A DNA stretch of 64,000 bases from contig NZ_MAYN01000008.1 of NCBI RefSeq assembly GCF_001691555.1, positions 1,852,682 to 1,916,681 on the forward strand, read 5' to 3'. The notes under the pieces were generated by a model that did no database searches, was not told where the DNA came from, and was given only the letters and a program-made list of their open reading frames with translations. Below are positions 20,027 to 30,729 of the stretch, piece by piece. Within the stretch, counting starts at the first letter, position 1, and the number at the start of each line of letters is the position of its first letter. Position numbers and translations under genes: made by a program. This DNA is from Pantoea eucrina. GTDB taxonomy: Bacteria > Pseudomonadota > Gammaproteobacteria > Enterobacterales > Enterobacteriaceae.

Positions 20027-22834
20027 TTAACCAAGGTTCAGCGCGTCGTTGACCAGGTCTTGCTGCTGTTGTTGATGTACGGACATATAGCCCACGGCCG
20101 GTGAAGCAGATGCCGGACGGCCTGCGTAACGCAGCGACGCACCAAAGGGAACCACTTCGCGGAAATGATGCTGACTGCAATACCATGCGCCCTGATTCAG
20201 CGGCTCTTCCTGACACCAGACGAAATCCTTAACATGGGCGTAATCTTTTAACGCTTCCTGTACCGCTTTGTGCGGGAAAGGATAGAGCTGCTCGATGCGC
20301 ACAATGGCCACATCGCTCTGCTCGTTTTTACGGCGCTGTTCCAGCAGATCGTAATAGACCTTGCCTGAGCAGAGCACCACGCGTTTAACCTGCTGCGGAT
20401 CGAGCGCGTCGATCTCGCCAATCGCTGGCTGGAAGCTGCCGTTTGCCAGGTCGTCCAGGCTGGAGATCGCCAGTGGATGACGCAGCAGCGACTTCGGTGA
20501 CATCACAATCAGCGGACGGCGCATACCGCGCAGCGCCTGACGACGCAGCATGTGGTAAACCTGAGCCGGTGTGGATGGCACGCAAACCTGCATATTCTGT
20601 TCAGCGCAGAGCTGCAGATAACGCTCCAGGCGTGCTGAGGAGTGTTCCGGGCCCTGGCCTTCATAGCCGTGCGGCAGCAGCATGACCAGGCCACACATAC
20701 GGCCCCACTTCTGCTCGCCCGAGCTGATGAACTGATCGATAACGACCTGTGCACCGTTGGCGAAGTCGCCAAACTGCGCTTCCCAGATGGTCAGCACACG
20801 CGGCTCCGCGGTGGCGTAGCCATATTCAAACGCCAGGACTGCCTCTTCTGACAGCACGGAGTCCCACACCTTGAACTGACCCTGACCATTATGGATATGG
20901 TGCAGTGGCGTATAGGTAGAACCATTGAGCTGATTGTGGATCACCGCATGGCGGTGGAAGAAGGTACCGCGTCCGGAGTCTTCGCCGGAGAGACGCACCG
21001 GAATGCCCTCATCCACCAGCGTGGCGTAGGCCAGATTCTCTGCACCACCCCAGTCAAACGGCTTGTTGCCTTCCGCCATCTCTTTGCGATCGTTATAAAT
21101 TTTGGCTACGCGCGACTGCACTTCAACCGCTTCCGGAACCGTGCTGATACGGCGCGCCAGCTCCTGCAGACGTTTCAGTTCAACCGTTTCCGGGTAGCTC
21201 TCATCCCACTCGTGGTTAAGATAAGGTGACCAGGTAAAGGAGTGCAGGCTCATCGGACGCCATTCCGGCACCACGCATTCACCGGCATCCAGCGCATCGC
21301 GATAGAGGTTAACCAGTTCGGTCGCATCTTCCTGTGAAGCCACGCCCTGGCTCTGCAGCTGATCGGCGTAAAGTTTACGCGGCGTCGGATGCTTTTTGAT
21401 TTTCTGATACATCAGCGGCTGGGTCGCACTTGGCTCATCCGCTTCGTTATGGCCGTGACGGCGATAGCAGACCAGATCGATAAAGACATCGCGCTTAAAG
21501 GTATTGCGGTAGTCGAGCGCCAGACGGGTAACGAAAGCAACGGCTTCCGGATCGTCTGCGTTAACGTGGAAAATCGGCGCCAGCACCATCTTACCGATAT
21601 CAGTACAGTAAGGCGTGGAGCGCGCATCTTTCGGGTTCGACGTTGTAAAACCGACCTGGTTATTGATGACGATACGCACCGTACCGCCCACTTCATAACC
21701 ACGCGCCTGCGACATGTTCAGGGTTTCCTGTACCACGCCCTGGCCAATGACCGCCGCGTCACCGTGAATGGTGATAGGCAGAACTTTGTTACTGCCCGGC
21801 TCAGCCAGACGATCGAGGCGTGCACGTACGGAACCCATGACAACCGGGCTGACAATCTCCAGATGCGACGGGTTAAACGCCAGTGCCAGATGCACCAGGC
21901 CCCCTTCCGTTTCCACATCAGAGGAGAAACCCATGTGGTACTTCACATCACCGGTACCCAAATGTTCTTTGTGCTTGCCGGCGAACTCATCAAACAGATC
22001 CTGCGGCTTTTTGCCCAGTACGTTGATCAGCACGTTCAGACGTCCGCGGTGCGCCATACCCAGCACCACTTCACGCGTGCCGCTTTTGCCGGCGTGGCGA
22101 ATCATCTCACGCAGCATTGGCACCAGCGCATCACCACCTTCCAGTGAGAAGCGTTTGGCACCGGGGAATTTGGCCCCAAGATATTTTTCCAGCCCTTCGG
22201 CTGCGGTCAGCTCTTTCAGGAAGCCTTTTTTCTCTTCCGCGCTGAATGAGGCCTGTCCCGCCACTGACTCAAGACGCTGCTGGATCCAGCGTTTCTCTTC
22301 AGTGTTGTTGATGTGCATATACTCTGCACCAATCGATCCGCAGTAGGTCTGCTGCAGCGCGGCGTAGAGATCGGCCAGCTTCATCGTCTCTTTGCCAATA
22401 GCAAATGAGCCTACGTTGAAGCTTTCCTGAAAATCGGCGTCGGTCAGGTCGTGAAAGGCCGGATCGAGATCCGCCACGATATCCTGTTTCCACAGGCCAA
22501 GCGGATCAAGATTGGCGTGCTGATGGCCGCGGAAACGGAACGCGTTAATCAGCTGCAGGACTTTAACCTGTTTGGAGTTAGCGGCCGGATCGGTAACGGT
22601 AGAGGTGTAGCGGGTGGCATCCTTCGCCAGGCGGCGGAAATAGTCACGCGTCGTGGAGTGGAACTGCTCTGGTTTTACGCCGGTACCTGGCAACTGCTGG
22701 AACAGGTCGCGCCACACTTCATCAACAGAGTCAGGATCGGTCAGGAAATCCTCATAGAGTTGCTCTATGTAAGACTGGTTCGCGCCGGCCAGCCAGGAGG
22801 AGTCCAGCCAGGGTTTCATCGCGCTGTTCTGCAT
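20027..22834 (-). CDS. sucA: 2-oxoglutarate dehydrogenase E1
   Basis: Thiamine-diphosphate-dependent decarboxylating subunit. The 935-aa product (E. coli 933) starts MQNSAMKPWLDSSWLAGANQ and carries the active-site segments VLGMAHRGRLNVL, GDAAVIGQGVVQETLN and RRHGHNEADEPSATQP. It is the first suc gene, after a 206-base gap from sdhB that contains two hairpins. Confidence 0.98.
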   Translation of the reverse strand: MQNSAMKPWLDSSWLAGANQSYIEQLYEDFLTDPDSVDEVWRDLFQQLPGTGVKPEQFHSTTRDYFRRLAKDATRYTSTVTDPAANSKQVKVLQLINAFRFRGHQHANLDPLGLWKQDIVADLDPAFHDLTDADFQESFNVGSFAIGKETMKLADLYAALQQTYCGSIGAEYMHINNTEEKRWIQQRLESVAGQASFSAEEKKGFLKELTAAEGLEKYLGAKFPGAKRFSLEGGDALVPMLREMIRHAGKSGTREVVLGMAHRGRLNVLINVLGKKPQDLFDEFAGKHKEHLGTGDVKYHMGFSSDVETEGGLVHLALAFNPSHLEIVSPVVMGSVRARLDRLAEPGSNKVLPITIHGDAAVIGQGVVQETLNMSQARGYEVGGTVRIVINNQVGFTTSNPKDARSTPYCTDIGKMVLAPIFHVNADDPEAVAFVTRLALDYRNTFKRDVFIDLVCYRRHGHNEADEPSATQPLMYQKIKKHPTPRKLYADQLQSQGVASQEDATELVNLYRDALDAGECVVPEWRPMSLHSFTWSPYLNHEWDESYPETVELKRLQELARRISTVPEAVEVQSRVAKIYNDRKEMAEGNKPFDWGGAENLAYATLVDEGIPVRLSGEDSGRGTFFHRHAVIHNQLNGSTYTPLHHIHNGQGQFKVWDSVLSEEAVLAFEYGYATAEPRVLTIWEAQFGDFANGAQVVIDQFISSGEQKWGRMCGLVMLLPHGYEGQGPEHSSARLERYLQLCAEQNMQVCVPSTPAQVYHMLRRQALRGMRRPLIVMSPKSLLRHPLAISSLDDLANGSFQPAIGEIDALDPQQVKRVVLCSGKVYYDLLEQRRKNEQSDVAIVRIEQLYPFPHKAVQEALKDYAHVKDFVWCQEEPLNQGAWYCSQHHFREVVPFGASLRYAGRPASASPAVGYMSVHQQQQQDLVNDALNLG

Positions 22835-22960
22835 TGTGATCCCTTAAGCATCAAGCTGCTTTTTATGAGGTTTCATTTGTTGCCGCTTTCACGGCTTGCC
22901 GTAGTGAGTTCAGCGATACGAACCTGTGCGCTACCGGCGCCGGGCCCGTAAGGGAACCTT

Positions 22961-22988
22961 TATAAGCGTGGTCAGCACCGCGCTTATA
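22961..22988 (-). other. sdhB-sucA intergenic hairpin 1
   Basis: TATAAGCG and CGCTTATA arms separated by 12 bases, in the 206-base sdhB-sucA gap. No T-run on the transcribed strand. Confidence 0.6.
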
Positions 22989-23002
22989 GAGGCTTCCATA
23001 CG

Positions 23003-23028
23003 CTGCCGGGAACCTGGGTTCCCGGCAG
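23003..23028 (-). other. sdhB-sucA intergenic hairpin 2
   Basis: CTGCCGGGAACC and GGTTCCCGGCAG form a perfect 12-bp inverted repeat with only two bases between the arms, 12 bases beyond the sdhB stop on the minus strand. The lack of a T-run suggests 3'-end protection or a processing signal that sets sdh versus suc mRNA levels. Confidence 0.75.
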
Positions 23029-23040
23029 GACTTCTTAGCT

Positions 23041-23757
23041 TTACGCCCCGCGCTGCAGCAGCATCGACTTAATATGGCCGATGGCGCGCGTTGGGTTCAA
23101 CCCTTTCGGACACACGCTCACACAGTTCATAATGCTGTGACAGCGGAATACGCTGAAAGCATCACTCAGATTGTCGAGACGCGCATCCGTTTCCGTGTCG
23201 CGGCTGTCAATCAGGAAGCGATAAGCAGCCAGCAGGCCGGCCGGACCGATAAATTTATCCGGGTTCCACCAGAACGACGGGCAGGAGGTTGAGCAGCAGG
23301 CGCAGAGAATACACTCATACAGGCCATCAAGGTGCTCGCGCTCCGCCGGGCTCTGCAGATGCTCACGCGCCGGCGGGTTCTCACCGTTGTTCAGCAGGAA
23401 CGGTTTGATTTTCTCATACTGCGTATAGAACTGGCTCATGTCGACCACCAGATCGCGCACGACCGGCAGGCCTGGCAGCGGGCGAATCACGATCTTTTTA
23501 CTGCCGTTGCCCAGTGCTGAGACCGGGGTAATGCAGGCCAGACCATTTTTGCCGTTCATGTTCAGACCATCTGAGCCGCAAACCCCTTCGCGGCACGAGC
23601 GACGAAACGCCAGCGTTGGATCCTGCTCTTTCAGACGAATCAGCGCATCCAGCAGCATCATGTCGCGCCCGTCTTCCGACTCCAGGGTGTAATCCTGCAT
23701 GCGCGGCTTGTCATCGACGTCCGGGTTATAACGGTAGATTGAAAATTCGAGTTTCAT
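23041..23757 (-). CDS. sdhB: Succinate dehydrogenase iron-sulfur subunit
   Basis: Transfers electrons from FAD to ubiquinone through three Fe-S clusters. The 238-aa product has all cluster cysteines: CREGVCGSDG plus a later Cys (2Fe-2S), CILCACCSTSC (4Fe-4S) and CHSIMNCVSVCPKG (3Fe-4S). Two adjacent ATGs exist; the second (23757) has better spacing from GGAGG and gives the E. coli length. It is 14 bases after sdhA. Confidence 0.97.
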   Translation of the reverse strand: MKLEFSIYRYNPDVDDKPRMQDYTLESEDGRDMMLLDALIRLKEQDPTLAFRRSCREGVCGSDGLNMNGKNGLACITPVSALGNGSKKIVIRPLPGLPVVRDLVVDMSQFYTQYEKIKPFLLNNGENPPAREHLQSPAEREHLDGLYECILCACCSTSCPSFWWNPDKFIGPAGLLAAYRFLIDSRDTETDARLDNLSDAFSVFRCHSIMNCVSVCPKGLNPTRAIGHIKSMLLQRGA

Positions 23758-23771
23758 CATGACCTCCGCAA

Positions 23772-25538
23772 TTAATAAGTACGCGCTTTCGGCGGGAAGG
23801 CCGCGCGCAGTTTCGGCTGCATGTTCACCTCACGGCGCGTCATGCTTTCCGTTTGCGGAACATAGAGACTGTGACACAGCCAGTTTGCATCATCACGCTC
23901 CGGATAGTCGAAGCGGCTATGTGCGCCACGGCTTTCGGTGCGGAAATTTGCAGCAACCGCTGTTGCATAAGCGGTTTCCATCAGGTTATCCAGCTCCAGA
24001 CATTCGATACGCTGCGTATTGAAATCGGGTGAGCGGTCATCCAGACGCGCACTCTTCAGACGCTCGCGAATCGCTTTCAGCTCCGCCAGGCCTTCGCGCA
24101 TGGCATCGCCTTCGCGGAACACCGAGAAGTTATTCTGCATGCAGCGCTGCAGCGCTTTGCGGATTTCAACCGGATCTTCACCCGTAGTGTTGTTTTCCCA
24201 GCGATTAAAGCGCGCCATAGCCGCATCAATCTCTTCCGTCGTGGCGTCACGCAGCTCGCCCTGCTCAGCGATACACTCCATCAGGTGTACCCCTGCCGCA
24301 CGGCCAAATACCACCAGATCCAGCAGTGAGTTACCGCCCAGACGGTTAGCACCGTGCACCGATACGCAGGCGATCTCGCCAACCGCAAACAGGCCCGGGA
24401 TCACTTCATCTTCGCCCTGTTCATTCACGCGCAGCGCCTGTCCGGTGACGCGGGTCGGAATACCGCCCATCATGTAGTGACAGGTTGGAATGACCGGAAT
24501 CGGCTCTTTAACCGGATCGACATGCGCAAAGGTGCGCGACAACTCAAGAATGCCAGGCAGGCGCGATTCAAGCACCTCAGCCCCGAGATGATCGAGCTTC
24601 AGTTTGATATGCGGACCCCACGGGCCATCGCAGCCGCGACCTTCACGGATCTCAACCATCATTGAACGCGCAACAACATCACGGCCTGCCAGATCTTTGG
24701 CATTAGGCGCATAGCGCTCCATGAAGCGTTCGCCATGTTTATTCAGCAGGTAACCGCCCTCACCGCGACAGCCTTCGGTGACGAGTACGCCCGCGCCAGC
24801 AATGCCGGTCGGGTGGAACTGCCACATCTCCATATCCTGCATCGGAACACCCGCACGAATTGCCATGCCGACGCCGTCGCCGGTATTGATGTGGGCGTTG
24901 GTGGTGGACTGGTAGATACGTCCCGCGCCGCCGGTTGCCAGAATAGTCGCTTTGGCTTTGAAGTAGACGGTTTCACCGGTTTCAATGCAGATAGCGGTAC
25001 AACCCACAATCGCGCCATCTGCGTTTTTCACCAGATCCAGCGCATACCATTCGGAGAAGATAGTGGTTTTGTTTTTCAGGTTCTGCTGATACAGCGTATG
25101 CAGCAGGGCGTGACCTGTACGGTCAGCCGCAGCAGCGGTACGCGCTGCCTGCTCGCCGCCAAAGTTTTTTGACTGGCCACCAAACGGACGCTGATAAACG
25201 CGGCCATCGTCTAAACGGGAGAACGGCAGGCCCATATGCTCCAGTTCCAGGATCGCTTCCGGACCGGTTTTACACATATATTCGATCGCGTCCTGGTCCC
25301 CGATGTAGTCGGAGCCTTTAACGGTATCGTACATGTGCCATTCCCAGTTATCCTCATGGGTGTTACCCAGCGCAACGGTAATGCCGCCCTGCGCAGATAC
25401 AGTATGGGAACGGGTTGGAAAAACTTTTGATAACAGGGCACAGCTCTGGCCCGACTGGGAGATTTGCAGTGCCGCGCGCATACCCGCGCCGCCTGCGCCG
25501 ATCACCACGGCATCAAATTCTCTGACTGGCAAATTCAT
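23772..25538 (-). CDS. sdhA: Succinate dehydrogenase flavoprotein subunit
   Basis: Oxidizes succinate to fumarate with covalently bound FAD. The 588-aa product (E. coli 588) shows the N-terminal Rossmann motif [14 protein letters not shown], the flavin-linking His in [11 protein letters not shown] and the capping-domain segment [20 protein letters not shown]. Its start directly abuts the sdhD stop. Confidence 0.98.
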   Translation of the reverse strand: MNLPVREFDAVVIGAGGAGMRAALQISQSGQSCALLSKVFPTRSHTVSAQGGITVALGNTHEDNWEWHMYDTVKGSDYIGDQDAIEYMCKTGPEAILELEHMGLPFSRLDDGRVYQRPFGGQSKNFGGEQAARTAAAADRTGHALLHTLYQQNLKNKTTIFSEWYALDLVKNADGAIVGCTAICIETGETVYFKAKATILATGGAGRIYQSTTNAHINTGDGVGMAIRAGVPMQDMEMWQFHPTGIAGAGVLVTEGCRGEGGYLLNKHGERFMERYAPNAKDLAGRDVVARSMMVEIREGRGCDGPWGPHIKLKLDHLGAEVLESRLPGILELSRTFAHVDPVKEPIPVIPTCHYMMGGIPTRVTGQALRVNEQGEDEVIPGLFAVGEIACVSVHGANRLGGNSLLDLVVFGRAAGVHLMECIAEQGELRDATTEEIDAAMARFNRWENNTTGEDPVEIRKALQRCMQNNFSVFREGDAMREGLAELKAIRERLKSARLDDRSPDFNTQRIECLELDNLMETAYATAVAANFRTESRGAHSRFDYPERDDANWLCHSLYVPQTESMTRREVNMQPKLRAAFPPKARTY

Positions 25539-25886
25539 TTACACACCCCACACAACAACAGTGCCATAAACGGCATACGACAACAGCGCGACCACAATAA
25601 CCAGCTGCAGCAACAAACGCGGCGCCAGCGCTTTCACGTAGTCAGTCAGTACCTGCCACATACCGATCCAGCCATGAACCAGAATGGAGAACAGGGTCAG
25701 CAGCGTAAACACTTTGGTGAAGGAGGAGGCGAAAAAGCTGCGCCAGACATCATAGGTCAGCGTATCGGTCATTACGACGAAACCGAGCAGATAGATGATG
25801 TAGAGCGTAATCAGGATTGCGGAAGCACGGACCAGGAGCCAGTCGTGGATACCGTTGCGTCCTAAAGCAGAAGCATTGCTTACCAT
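25539..25886 (-). CDS. sdhD: Succinate dehydrogenase membrane anchor SdhD
   Basis: Hydrophobic cytochrome b556 subunit that forms part of the quinone site. The 115-aa protein (E. coli 115) has three membrane helices and starts [21 protein letters not shown]. It overlaps sdhC by 7 bases, indicating coupled translation of the two anchors. Confidence 0.96.
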   Translation of the reverse strand: MVSNASALGRNGIHDWLLVRASAILITLYIIYLLGFVVMTDTLTYDVWRSFFASSFTKVFTLLTLFSILVHGWIGMWQVLTDYVKALAPRLLLQLVIVVALLSYAVYGTVVVWGV

Positions 25887-26269
25887 ACGAGGACTCCAGC
25901 CAGAATTGAGAGCACGACAGTGATAACAAAAACCGCCTGCGCGGTACGGGTTCCCACCTGCAGGGTCTCTGCGGTAAAGCCAAAATCAGCCAGCATATGA
26001 CGGATACCGCTTGCCGCATGATACGCCAGCGCAGTCAGAATGCCCCACATGATGAATTTGGCAAAGAAGCTATCCATGATGGACGCCGCCTGCTGAAAAC
26101 CTTCGGGAGAGGAGAGAGAGAGACCCAGTAACCAGAGCAGAATTCCGAGAGCGACAAACGTAATCACGCCGGAGACGCGGTGGAGAATGGACGATATTGC
26201 AGTAACGGGAAACCGGATCGTCGTGAGATCCAAGTTAACAGGTCTTTGTTTTTTCACGGTTTTGCCCAC
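25880..26269 (-). CDS. sdhC: Succinate dehydrogenase cytochrome b556 subunit SdhC
   Basis: First gene of the sdh-suc operon, membrane anchor with three helices. The 129-aa product (E. coli 129) has the quinone-site segment [15 protein letters not shown] and the haem-ligand His in [13 protein letters not shown]. Translation starts at a GTG (26269), giving [15 protein letters not shown], which aligns with E. coli [15 protein letters not shown]. Confidence 0.96.
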   Translation of the reverse strand: MGKTVKKQRPVNLDLTTIRFPVTAISSILHRVSGVITFVALGILLWLLGLSLSSPEGFQQAASIMDSFFAKFIMWGILTALAYHAASGIRHMLADFGFTAETLQVGTRTAQAVFVITVVLSILAGVLVW

Positions 26270-26901
26270 ACAGCTCTTTTTTATTTTGCTTCCTCCGGTC
26301 CTGAGTTGCAGCAGAGCACTGAGCGTGTTCAGACTACAACCGCCACCAAAATAGCAACATCCAGTGTTAAGTGAAGCGGGTAAAACGCTGGGTGACTCCT
26401 GGTGTCAGGGTATTCCGGAGACCTGGCGGCAGTATAGGACGATCACATTCTGATTACAATTCCCCTACAATCTGTTTGGTCACATTTAAGCTGAACAGTG
26501 ATCACTGTCACGATTTTCACAAAATATACATTTTTAATTATCTGATTTGACAATAGATCAACATTTCAGTTACAAACAATCGCACTAAAGCCCTATGATG
26601 CACAAAAGTTATGGGGATACACTTTCCCCTAAGCTCAAGTTATGTAACATTGCCCTAACGAGCAACATAAATCGTCAGGTTATTGGTTACCAAGAAGTTA
26701 TGTCGTGACAGGATCTTTAACATCTGCAATAAGCGCCATGTCATGTCCGAATATCCTTGCCCCGGATGCCTTTGTACTGCGTAACCTCATTACGTGCAGG
26801 TTATTGCCAGGTGATAATCTGAAGCGAGTGGTGTTACGCAACATGCGAACTATTCTGGTGTCTAAAGATCCTTACCTACCCAGGCGCTATGGAGACGAAA
26901 A
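26270..26901. promoter_or_regulatory. sdhC-gltA divergent regulatory region
   Basis: About 630 AT-rich bases between divergent TCA genes. TGTCA-CGATTT-TCACA at 26506-26521 matches the CRP palindrome TGTGA-N6-TCACA at 9 of 10 positions, and an overlapping AGTGA-N6-TCACG lies just before it. In E. coli this region carries sdhC and gltA promoters controlled by CRP, ArcA and others. The 66-codon ORF at 26705-26905 overlaps the gltA start, has no recognizable domain and is not called. Confidence 0.65.
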
Positions 26902-28185
26902 ATGACAGATAAAAAAGTGACGCTGACCCTACAAGACAACAGCACTCTTGAACTGGATGTGATGCAAGGCACGCTGGGACAAGATGTTGTTGACGTCCGC
27001 GCCCTTGGCTCACAAGGCCTGTTTACATTTGACCCCGGTTTTACCTCTACCGCGTCGTGCGAATCCAAAATAACGTTTATTGATGGTGATGAAGGTATTC
27101 TGCTGCATCGCGGTTTCCCGATTGATCAGCTGGCAACCCACTCAAATTACCTGGAAGTCTGCTACATCCTGCTGTACGGCGAAGCGCCTACTCAGGAGCA
27201 GTTCAAAGAGTTCTGCACTACCGTTACCCGCCACACTATGATCCATGAGCAGATCACCCGTCTGTTCCACGGTTTCCGTCGTGACTCACATCCGATGGCC
27301 GTGATGTGCGGCGTAACCGGTGCGCTGGCAGCGTTCTATCACGACTCGCTGGATGTAAACAATGAGCGCCATCGCGAAATCGCTGCGTTCCGCCTGCTGT
27401 CAAAAATGCCTACCATGGCAGCCATGTGTTACAAATATTCTATTGGTCAGCCTTTTGTTTATCCGCGTAATGATCTCTCTTATGCCGGCAACTTCCTGCA
27501 TATGATGTTTGCCACACCGTGTGAAGAGTACAAAGTGAACCCGGTGCTGGAGCGCGCAATGGATCGTATTCTGATCCTGCACGCCGATCACGAGCAGAAT
27601 GCCTCTACCTCTACCGTCCGTACCGCAGGGTCATCCGGGGCTAACCCGTTCGCCTGTATTGCGGCAGGTATCGCTTCACTCTGGGGACCTGCACACGGTG
27701 GCGCCAACGAAGCCACGCTGCGTATGCTGGAAGAGATCAGCAGCGTAGAGCACATTCCGGAGTTTGTACGTCGCGCCAAAGATAAGAATGACTCGTTCCG
27801 TCTGATGGGCTTTGGTCACCGCGTTTACAAGAACTACGATCCGCGTGCAACCGTGATGCGTGAGACCTGTCATGAAGTGCTCAATGAGCTGGGCATGAAA
27901 GATGACCTGCTGGAAGTGGCGATGGAGCTGGAACACATTGCGCTGAACGACCCCTACTTTATTGAGCGTAAACTCTATCCAAACGTCGATTTCTACTCCG
28001 GCATCATTCTGAAAGCGATGGGTATCCCTTCTTCAATGTTTACCGTGATCTTTGCGATGGCGCGTACCGTTGGCTGGATTGCGCACTGGAAAGAGATGCA
28101 CGATGAAGGCATGAAAATTGCCCGTCCGCGTCAGCTCTATACCGGTTATACCGAACGTCCGTTTGAGTCAGCGCTGAAAAAATAA
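26902..28185 (+). CDS. gltA: Citrate synthase (type II, NADH-sensitive)
   Basis: Condenses oxaloacetate and acetyl-CoA. The 427-aa product (E. coli 427) has the family segments [30 protein letters not shown] and [15 protein letters not shown], which contain the catalytic histidines, and a catalytic Asp in the NVDFYSG region. GGAGACG precedes the ATG. Divergent from sdhC. Confidence 0.98.
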   Translation: MTDKKVTLTLQDNSTLELDVMQGTLGQDVVDVRALGSQGLFTFDPGFTSTASCESKITFIDGDEGILLHRGFPIDQLATHSNYLEVCYILLYGEAPTQEQFKEFCTTVTRHTMIHEQITRLFHGFRRDSHPMAVMCGVTGALAAFYHDSLDVNNERHREIAAFRLLSKMPTMAAMCYKYSIGQPFVYPRNDLSYAGNFLHMMFATPCEEYKVNPVLERAMDRILILHADHEQNASTSTVRTAGSSGANPFACIAAGIASLWGPAHGGANEATLRMLEEISSVEHIPEFVRRAKDKNDSFRLMGFGHRVYKNYDPRATVMRETCHEVLNELGMKDDLLEVAMELEHIALNDPYFIERKLYPNVDFYSGIILKAMGIPSSMFTVIFAMARTVGWIAHWKEMHDEGMKIARPRQLYTGYTERPFESALKK

Positions 28186-28202
28186 GCGCCGGCGTTAAAC
28201 AA

Positions 28203-28233
28203 AAAAGGGCAGAATTCTCTGCCCTTTTCTTTT
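28203..28233. terminator. Bidirectional terminator between gltA and nei
   Basis: GGGCAGA-ATTC-TCTGCCC stem with six A before and TTTTCTTTT after, between convergent genes. Confidence 0.85.
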
Positions 28234-28256
28234 GCCTGTAATCTGCCCATAGCAGG

Positions 28257-29045
28257 TTATAGCTGGCACCCCGGACACCAGTAAAAAGGGCGTGACGAGA
28301 GCACGCCTTTCTCAATCAGGGTACCGCAGCGCCGGCACTTTTTGCCCTGCCGGTGAAAGACTTCAAAGCGAAATGCCGCCTCTTCATGGTACTTTTTCAT
28401 ACTGCCGCGCATTTTGTAGGAGAGACGCGGGATTGCCAGCAGCGCTTCACTGAGCCTGTCGAGCTGCGCGTCATCCAGATCCTGCGCCCGGTGCTGCGCA
28501 CGCAGGCCGGCATGCCACAGGATCTCCACCCGCAGATAGTTGCCCAGCCCGGCGAGAAAAGCCTGGTCAAGCAGCAGTCCACTGAACTGCCGGCGCCGGA
28601 ACCGTGGCGACAGCAGGCGCTCGCGCACCTCCGCGACGGTCAGCGTGGCATCCAGCACATCCGGCCCGACGCGCTGCAGAAACGGATGTGCACCGAGCGT
28701 GTCCGCATTCAGCAGTTCAATATCAGACGCGCTGTACAGCAAAATCGCTTTATCAGCGCTCTCCAGCCGTACCCGCAGCTGACGAGTGGTAGCGGGCTGC
28801 GTACCCGTGGCAACCACCCGCCAGACGCCATAGAGCTGATTGTGACTGTAGAGCGTCAGGCCATTGGAGAAATGGGTCAGCAGCGCCTTGCCGCGCGTTT
28901 CAATAGCGTTAACCGTTTCGCCCAGCAGAGCGGGCTCATAGGTTTTTAACGATGGAAAAGCAAACCACACATCGGTAAGCGGTTTGCCCACGATGGCGGC
29001 TTCCAGCTGATCCGCCGCCCGACGGATCTCCGGTCCCTCTGGCAT
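28257..29045 (-). CDS. nei: Endonuclease VIII (DNA glycosylase/AP lyase)
   Basis: Removes oxidized pyrimidines by base excision. The 262-aa product (E. coli 263) starts [15 protein letters not shown], with the catalytic Pro and Glu directly after Met, has the H2TH domain and ends with a zinc finger ([11 protein letters not shown]...WCPGCQL). It is the last gene in the pxp/pcp block, 12 bases after pcp. E. coli also has nei next to pxpA. Confidence 0.96.
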   Translation of the reverse strand: MPEGPEIRRAADQLEAAIVGKPLTDVWFAFPSLKTYEPALLGETVNAIETRGKALLTHFSNGLTLYSHNQLYGVWRVVATGTQPATTRQLRVRLESADKAILLYSASDIELLNADTLGAHPFLQRVGPDVLDATLTVAEVRERLLSPRFRRRQFSGLLLDQAFLAGLGNYLRVEILWHAGLRAQHRAQDLDDAQLDRLSEALLAIPRLSYKMRGSMKKYHEEAAFRFEVFHRQGKKCRRCGTLIEKGVLSSRPFYWCPGCQL

Positions 29046-29057
29046 ACAAACTCCTGA

Positions 29058-29705
29058 TTAGTGTGTTGCGCCACCCGCAACGCGGATGTCGTCCTGGGTG
29101 CTCATCATGACCTGAATGGCGATTTCCAGTGCCTGTGTCACGCTGCTCACGGACATGCTGGGTGCGCCAGGATGGTTCACTGCCTGCTGCGGCATCCATG
29201 GAATATGCATAAACCCGCCGCGTGCCGGGCTGCCATGGGTATGCAGCCAGTGCAGCAGAGAGTACATCACGCTGTTACAGGTAAAGGTCCCGGCCGTTTG
29301 CGAAACCGAGGCGGGAATGCCCGCCTCCCGCAGCGAGGCAACTATCGCTTTAATGGGCAGCGTGGCGAAGTAGGCCGCCGGCCCGTCTGCCACAACCGGC
29401 TCATCCACCGGCTGCTGCTGCTGGTTATCGGGAATACGCGCATCGTGAATATTGATCGCCACCCGCTCCAGCGTAATATCGCAGCGCCCGCCCGCCTGCC
29501 CCACGCAAAGAATGCCGTCGGGCTGCAGGGTGGTCAGCGCGTCAGTCAGCACGGCACCACAGGTTGCAAACACCACCGGCAGCTGGCGTACCACCACTTT
29601 CACGCCAGCCAGCGTTTTGCCGTCAAAGTCGCGTACCGCCTCCCAGGAAGGATTGAGACGCTCACCGCCAAACGGCTCAAAAGCCGTTAACAACACCGTT
29701 TTCAT
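29058..29705 (-). CDS. pcp: Pyrrolidone-carboxylate peptidase (pyroglutamyl peptidase I)
   Basis: Cytoplasmic cysteine peptidase (family C15) that cleaves N-terminal pyroglutamate from peptides. The 215-aa product has the start [20 protein letters not shown], the catalytic Cys in [10 protein letters not shown] and a His in the LHTHG segment. It lies 7 bases after the DUF979 gene and in the same operon as pxpA, so the pyroglutamate it frees can be opened to glutamate by 5-oxoprolinase. E. coli has no pcp at this locus. Confidence 0.95.
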   Translation of the reverse strand: MKTVLLTAFEPFGGERLNPSWEAVRDFDGKTLAGVKVVVRQLPVVFATCGAVLTDALTTLQPDGILCVGQAGGRCDITLERVAINIHDARIPDNQQQQPVDEPVVADGPAAYFATLPIKAIVASLREAGIPASVSQTAGTFTCNSVMYSLLHWLHTHGSPARGGFMHIPWMPQQAVNHPGAPSMSVSSVTQALEIAIQVMMSTQDDIRVAGGATH

Positions 29706-29712
29706 TACTGCC

Positions 29713-30729
29713 TCACAGAAACATCAGGAAGTAGAGCAGGAAAATATTCACTAACAAGAGTAGTACACCGGTTGGAACCTGAGCCTTGATCACCGCATTA
29801 CGATCCGGCAGCTCCAGCAGGCGCGCCGGTACGATATTGAAGTTTGCCGCCATCGGGGTCATCAGCGTACCGCAGTAGCCGGAGAACATGCCGATCGCCG
29901 CCATGACGGCCGGGTTACCGCCATGCTGCAGCACCAGAATCGGGATGCCGACGCCGGCAGTTACAATCGGGAAGGCGGCAAAGGCGTTGCCCATTACCAT
30001 CGTCAGCAGCGCCATTCCTCCGGCATAGACCGTCACCGCAATCAGCCGGTTATCCACCGCCAGGTAGTGTTCAGTGAGGTGTGAAATCGCACTGCCGACA
30101 CCGGCGCTGGTAAACAGCAATCCCAGCGTGGCAAGGATCTGCGGCAGAATAAATGCCCAGCCTACTGCATCCAGCAGACGGCGTGTCTCCTGCATCGACT
30201 GCAGCGGCTTTTCCCGCGTAAACGCCAGCGCAATCAGCCAGCCCAGAATACAGCCCACCATCATTGAAAACAGCGTCACCAGCGTGGCGTGGTTGCCCGC
30301 GCCAAACACCTGCTCCTGCAGGCCGGGAATATGATTAAACGCCAGTACGCCAATCACCGTAACCAGCGGTATTGCCAGGGCGGGTAAGAACAGTTTATTG
30401 CCCAGACGCCTGGCGCTGGCCTGTTTTTCTGCATCCGTGCGCTGATGATAGCGTCCGAGGCGAACACCACCGCAGCCGGCGATCAGCGCCATCACAACCA
30501 CGACCACCCCGGTGGCAATATGCAGCCAGCGGCGGCCCAGCTCAGCGTCGCCGGCCCACTGCCCTGCCAGCTGATATGCGCCATCACCAATCAGAAAAAT
30601 CAGGCCGTAGAGCGCCCAGAAGAGACCGGTGGTCAGACGACGCGGATTAGCGCGGTCTCCCCAGGAGAGCAGCGCCACCACCAGCAGAATCGCCCCTGCC
30701 AGCCACATCAGATATTGTTGCTGAAACAT
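29713..30729 (-). CDS. DUF979 membrane protein, putative permease subunit
   Basis: 338 aa with about nine hydrophobic helices, e.g. [17 protein letters not shown] at the start and [17 protein letters not shown] at the end, and the conserved-looking [22 protein letters not shown]. It recalls ion-transporter-superfamily folds. It shares a base with the stop of the DUF969 gene, so the two are probably one transporter. Placed between pcp and pxpA, it is likely to move 5-oxoproline or small pyroglutamyl peptides; that function is inferred from context only. Confidence 0.75.
   Translation of the reverse strand: MFQQQYLMWLAGAILLVVALLSWGDRANPRRLTTGLFWALYGLIFLIGDGAYQLAGQWAGDAELGRRWLHIATGVVVVVMALIAGCGGVRLGRYHQRTDAEKQASARRLGNKLFLPALAIPLVTVIGVLAFNHIPGLQEQVFGAGNHATLVTLFSMMVGCILGWLIALAFTREKPLQSMQETRRLLDAVGWAFILPQILATLGLLFTSAGVGSAISHLTEHYLAVDNRLIAVTVYAGGMALLTMVMGNAFAAFPIVTAGVGIPILVLQHGGNPAVMAAIGMFSGYCGTLMTPMAANFNIVPARLLELPDRNAVIKAQVPTGVLLLLVNIFLLYFLMFL

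Noticed and set aside
26705..26905. 66-codon ORF before gltA
   Set aside because: Overlaps the gltA start, no recognizable motif; more likely part of the gltA leader.
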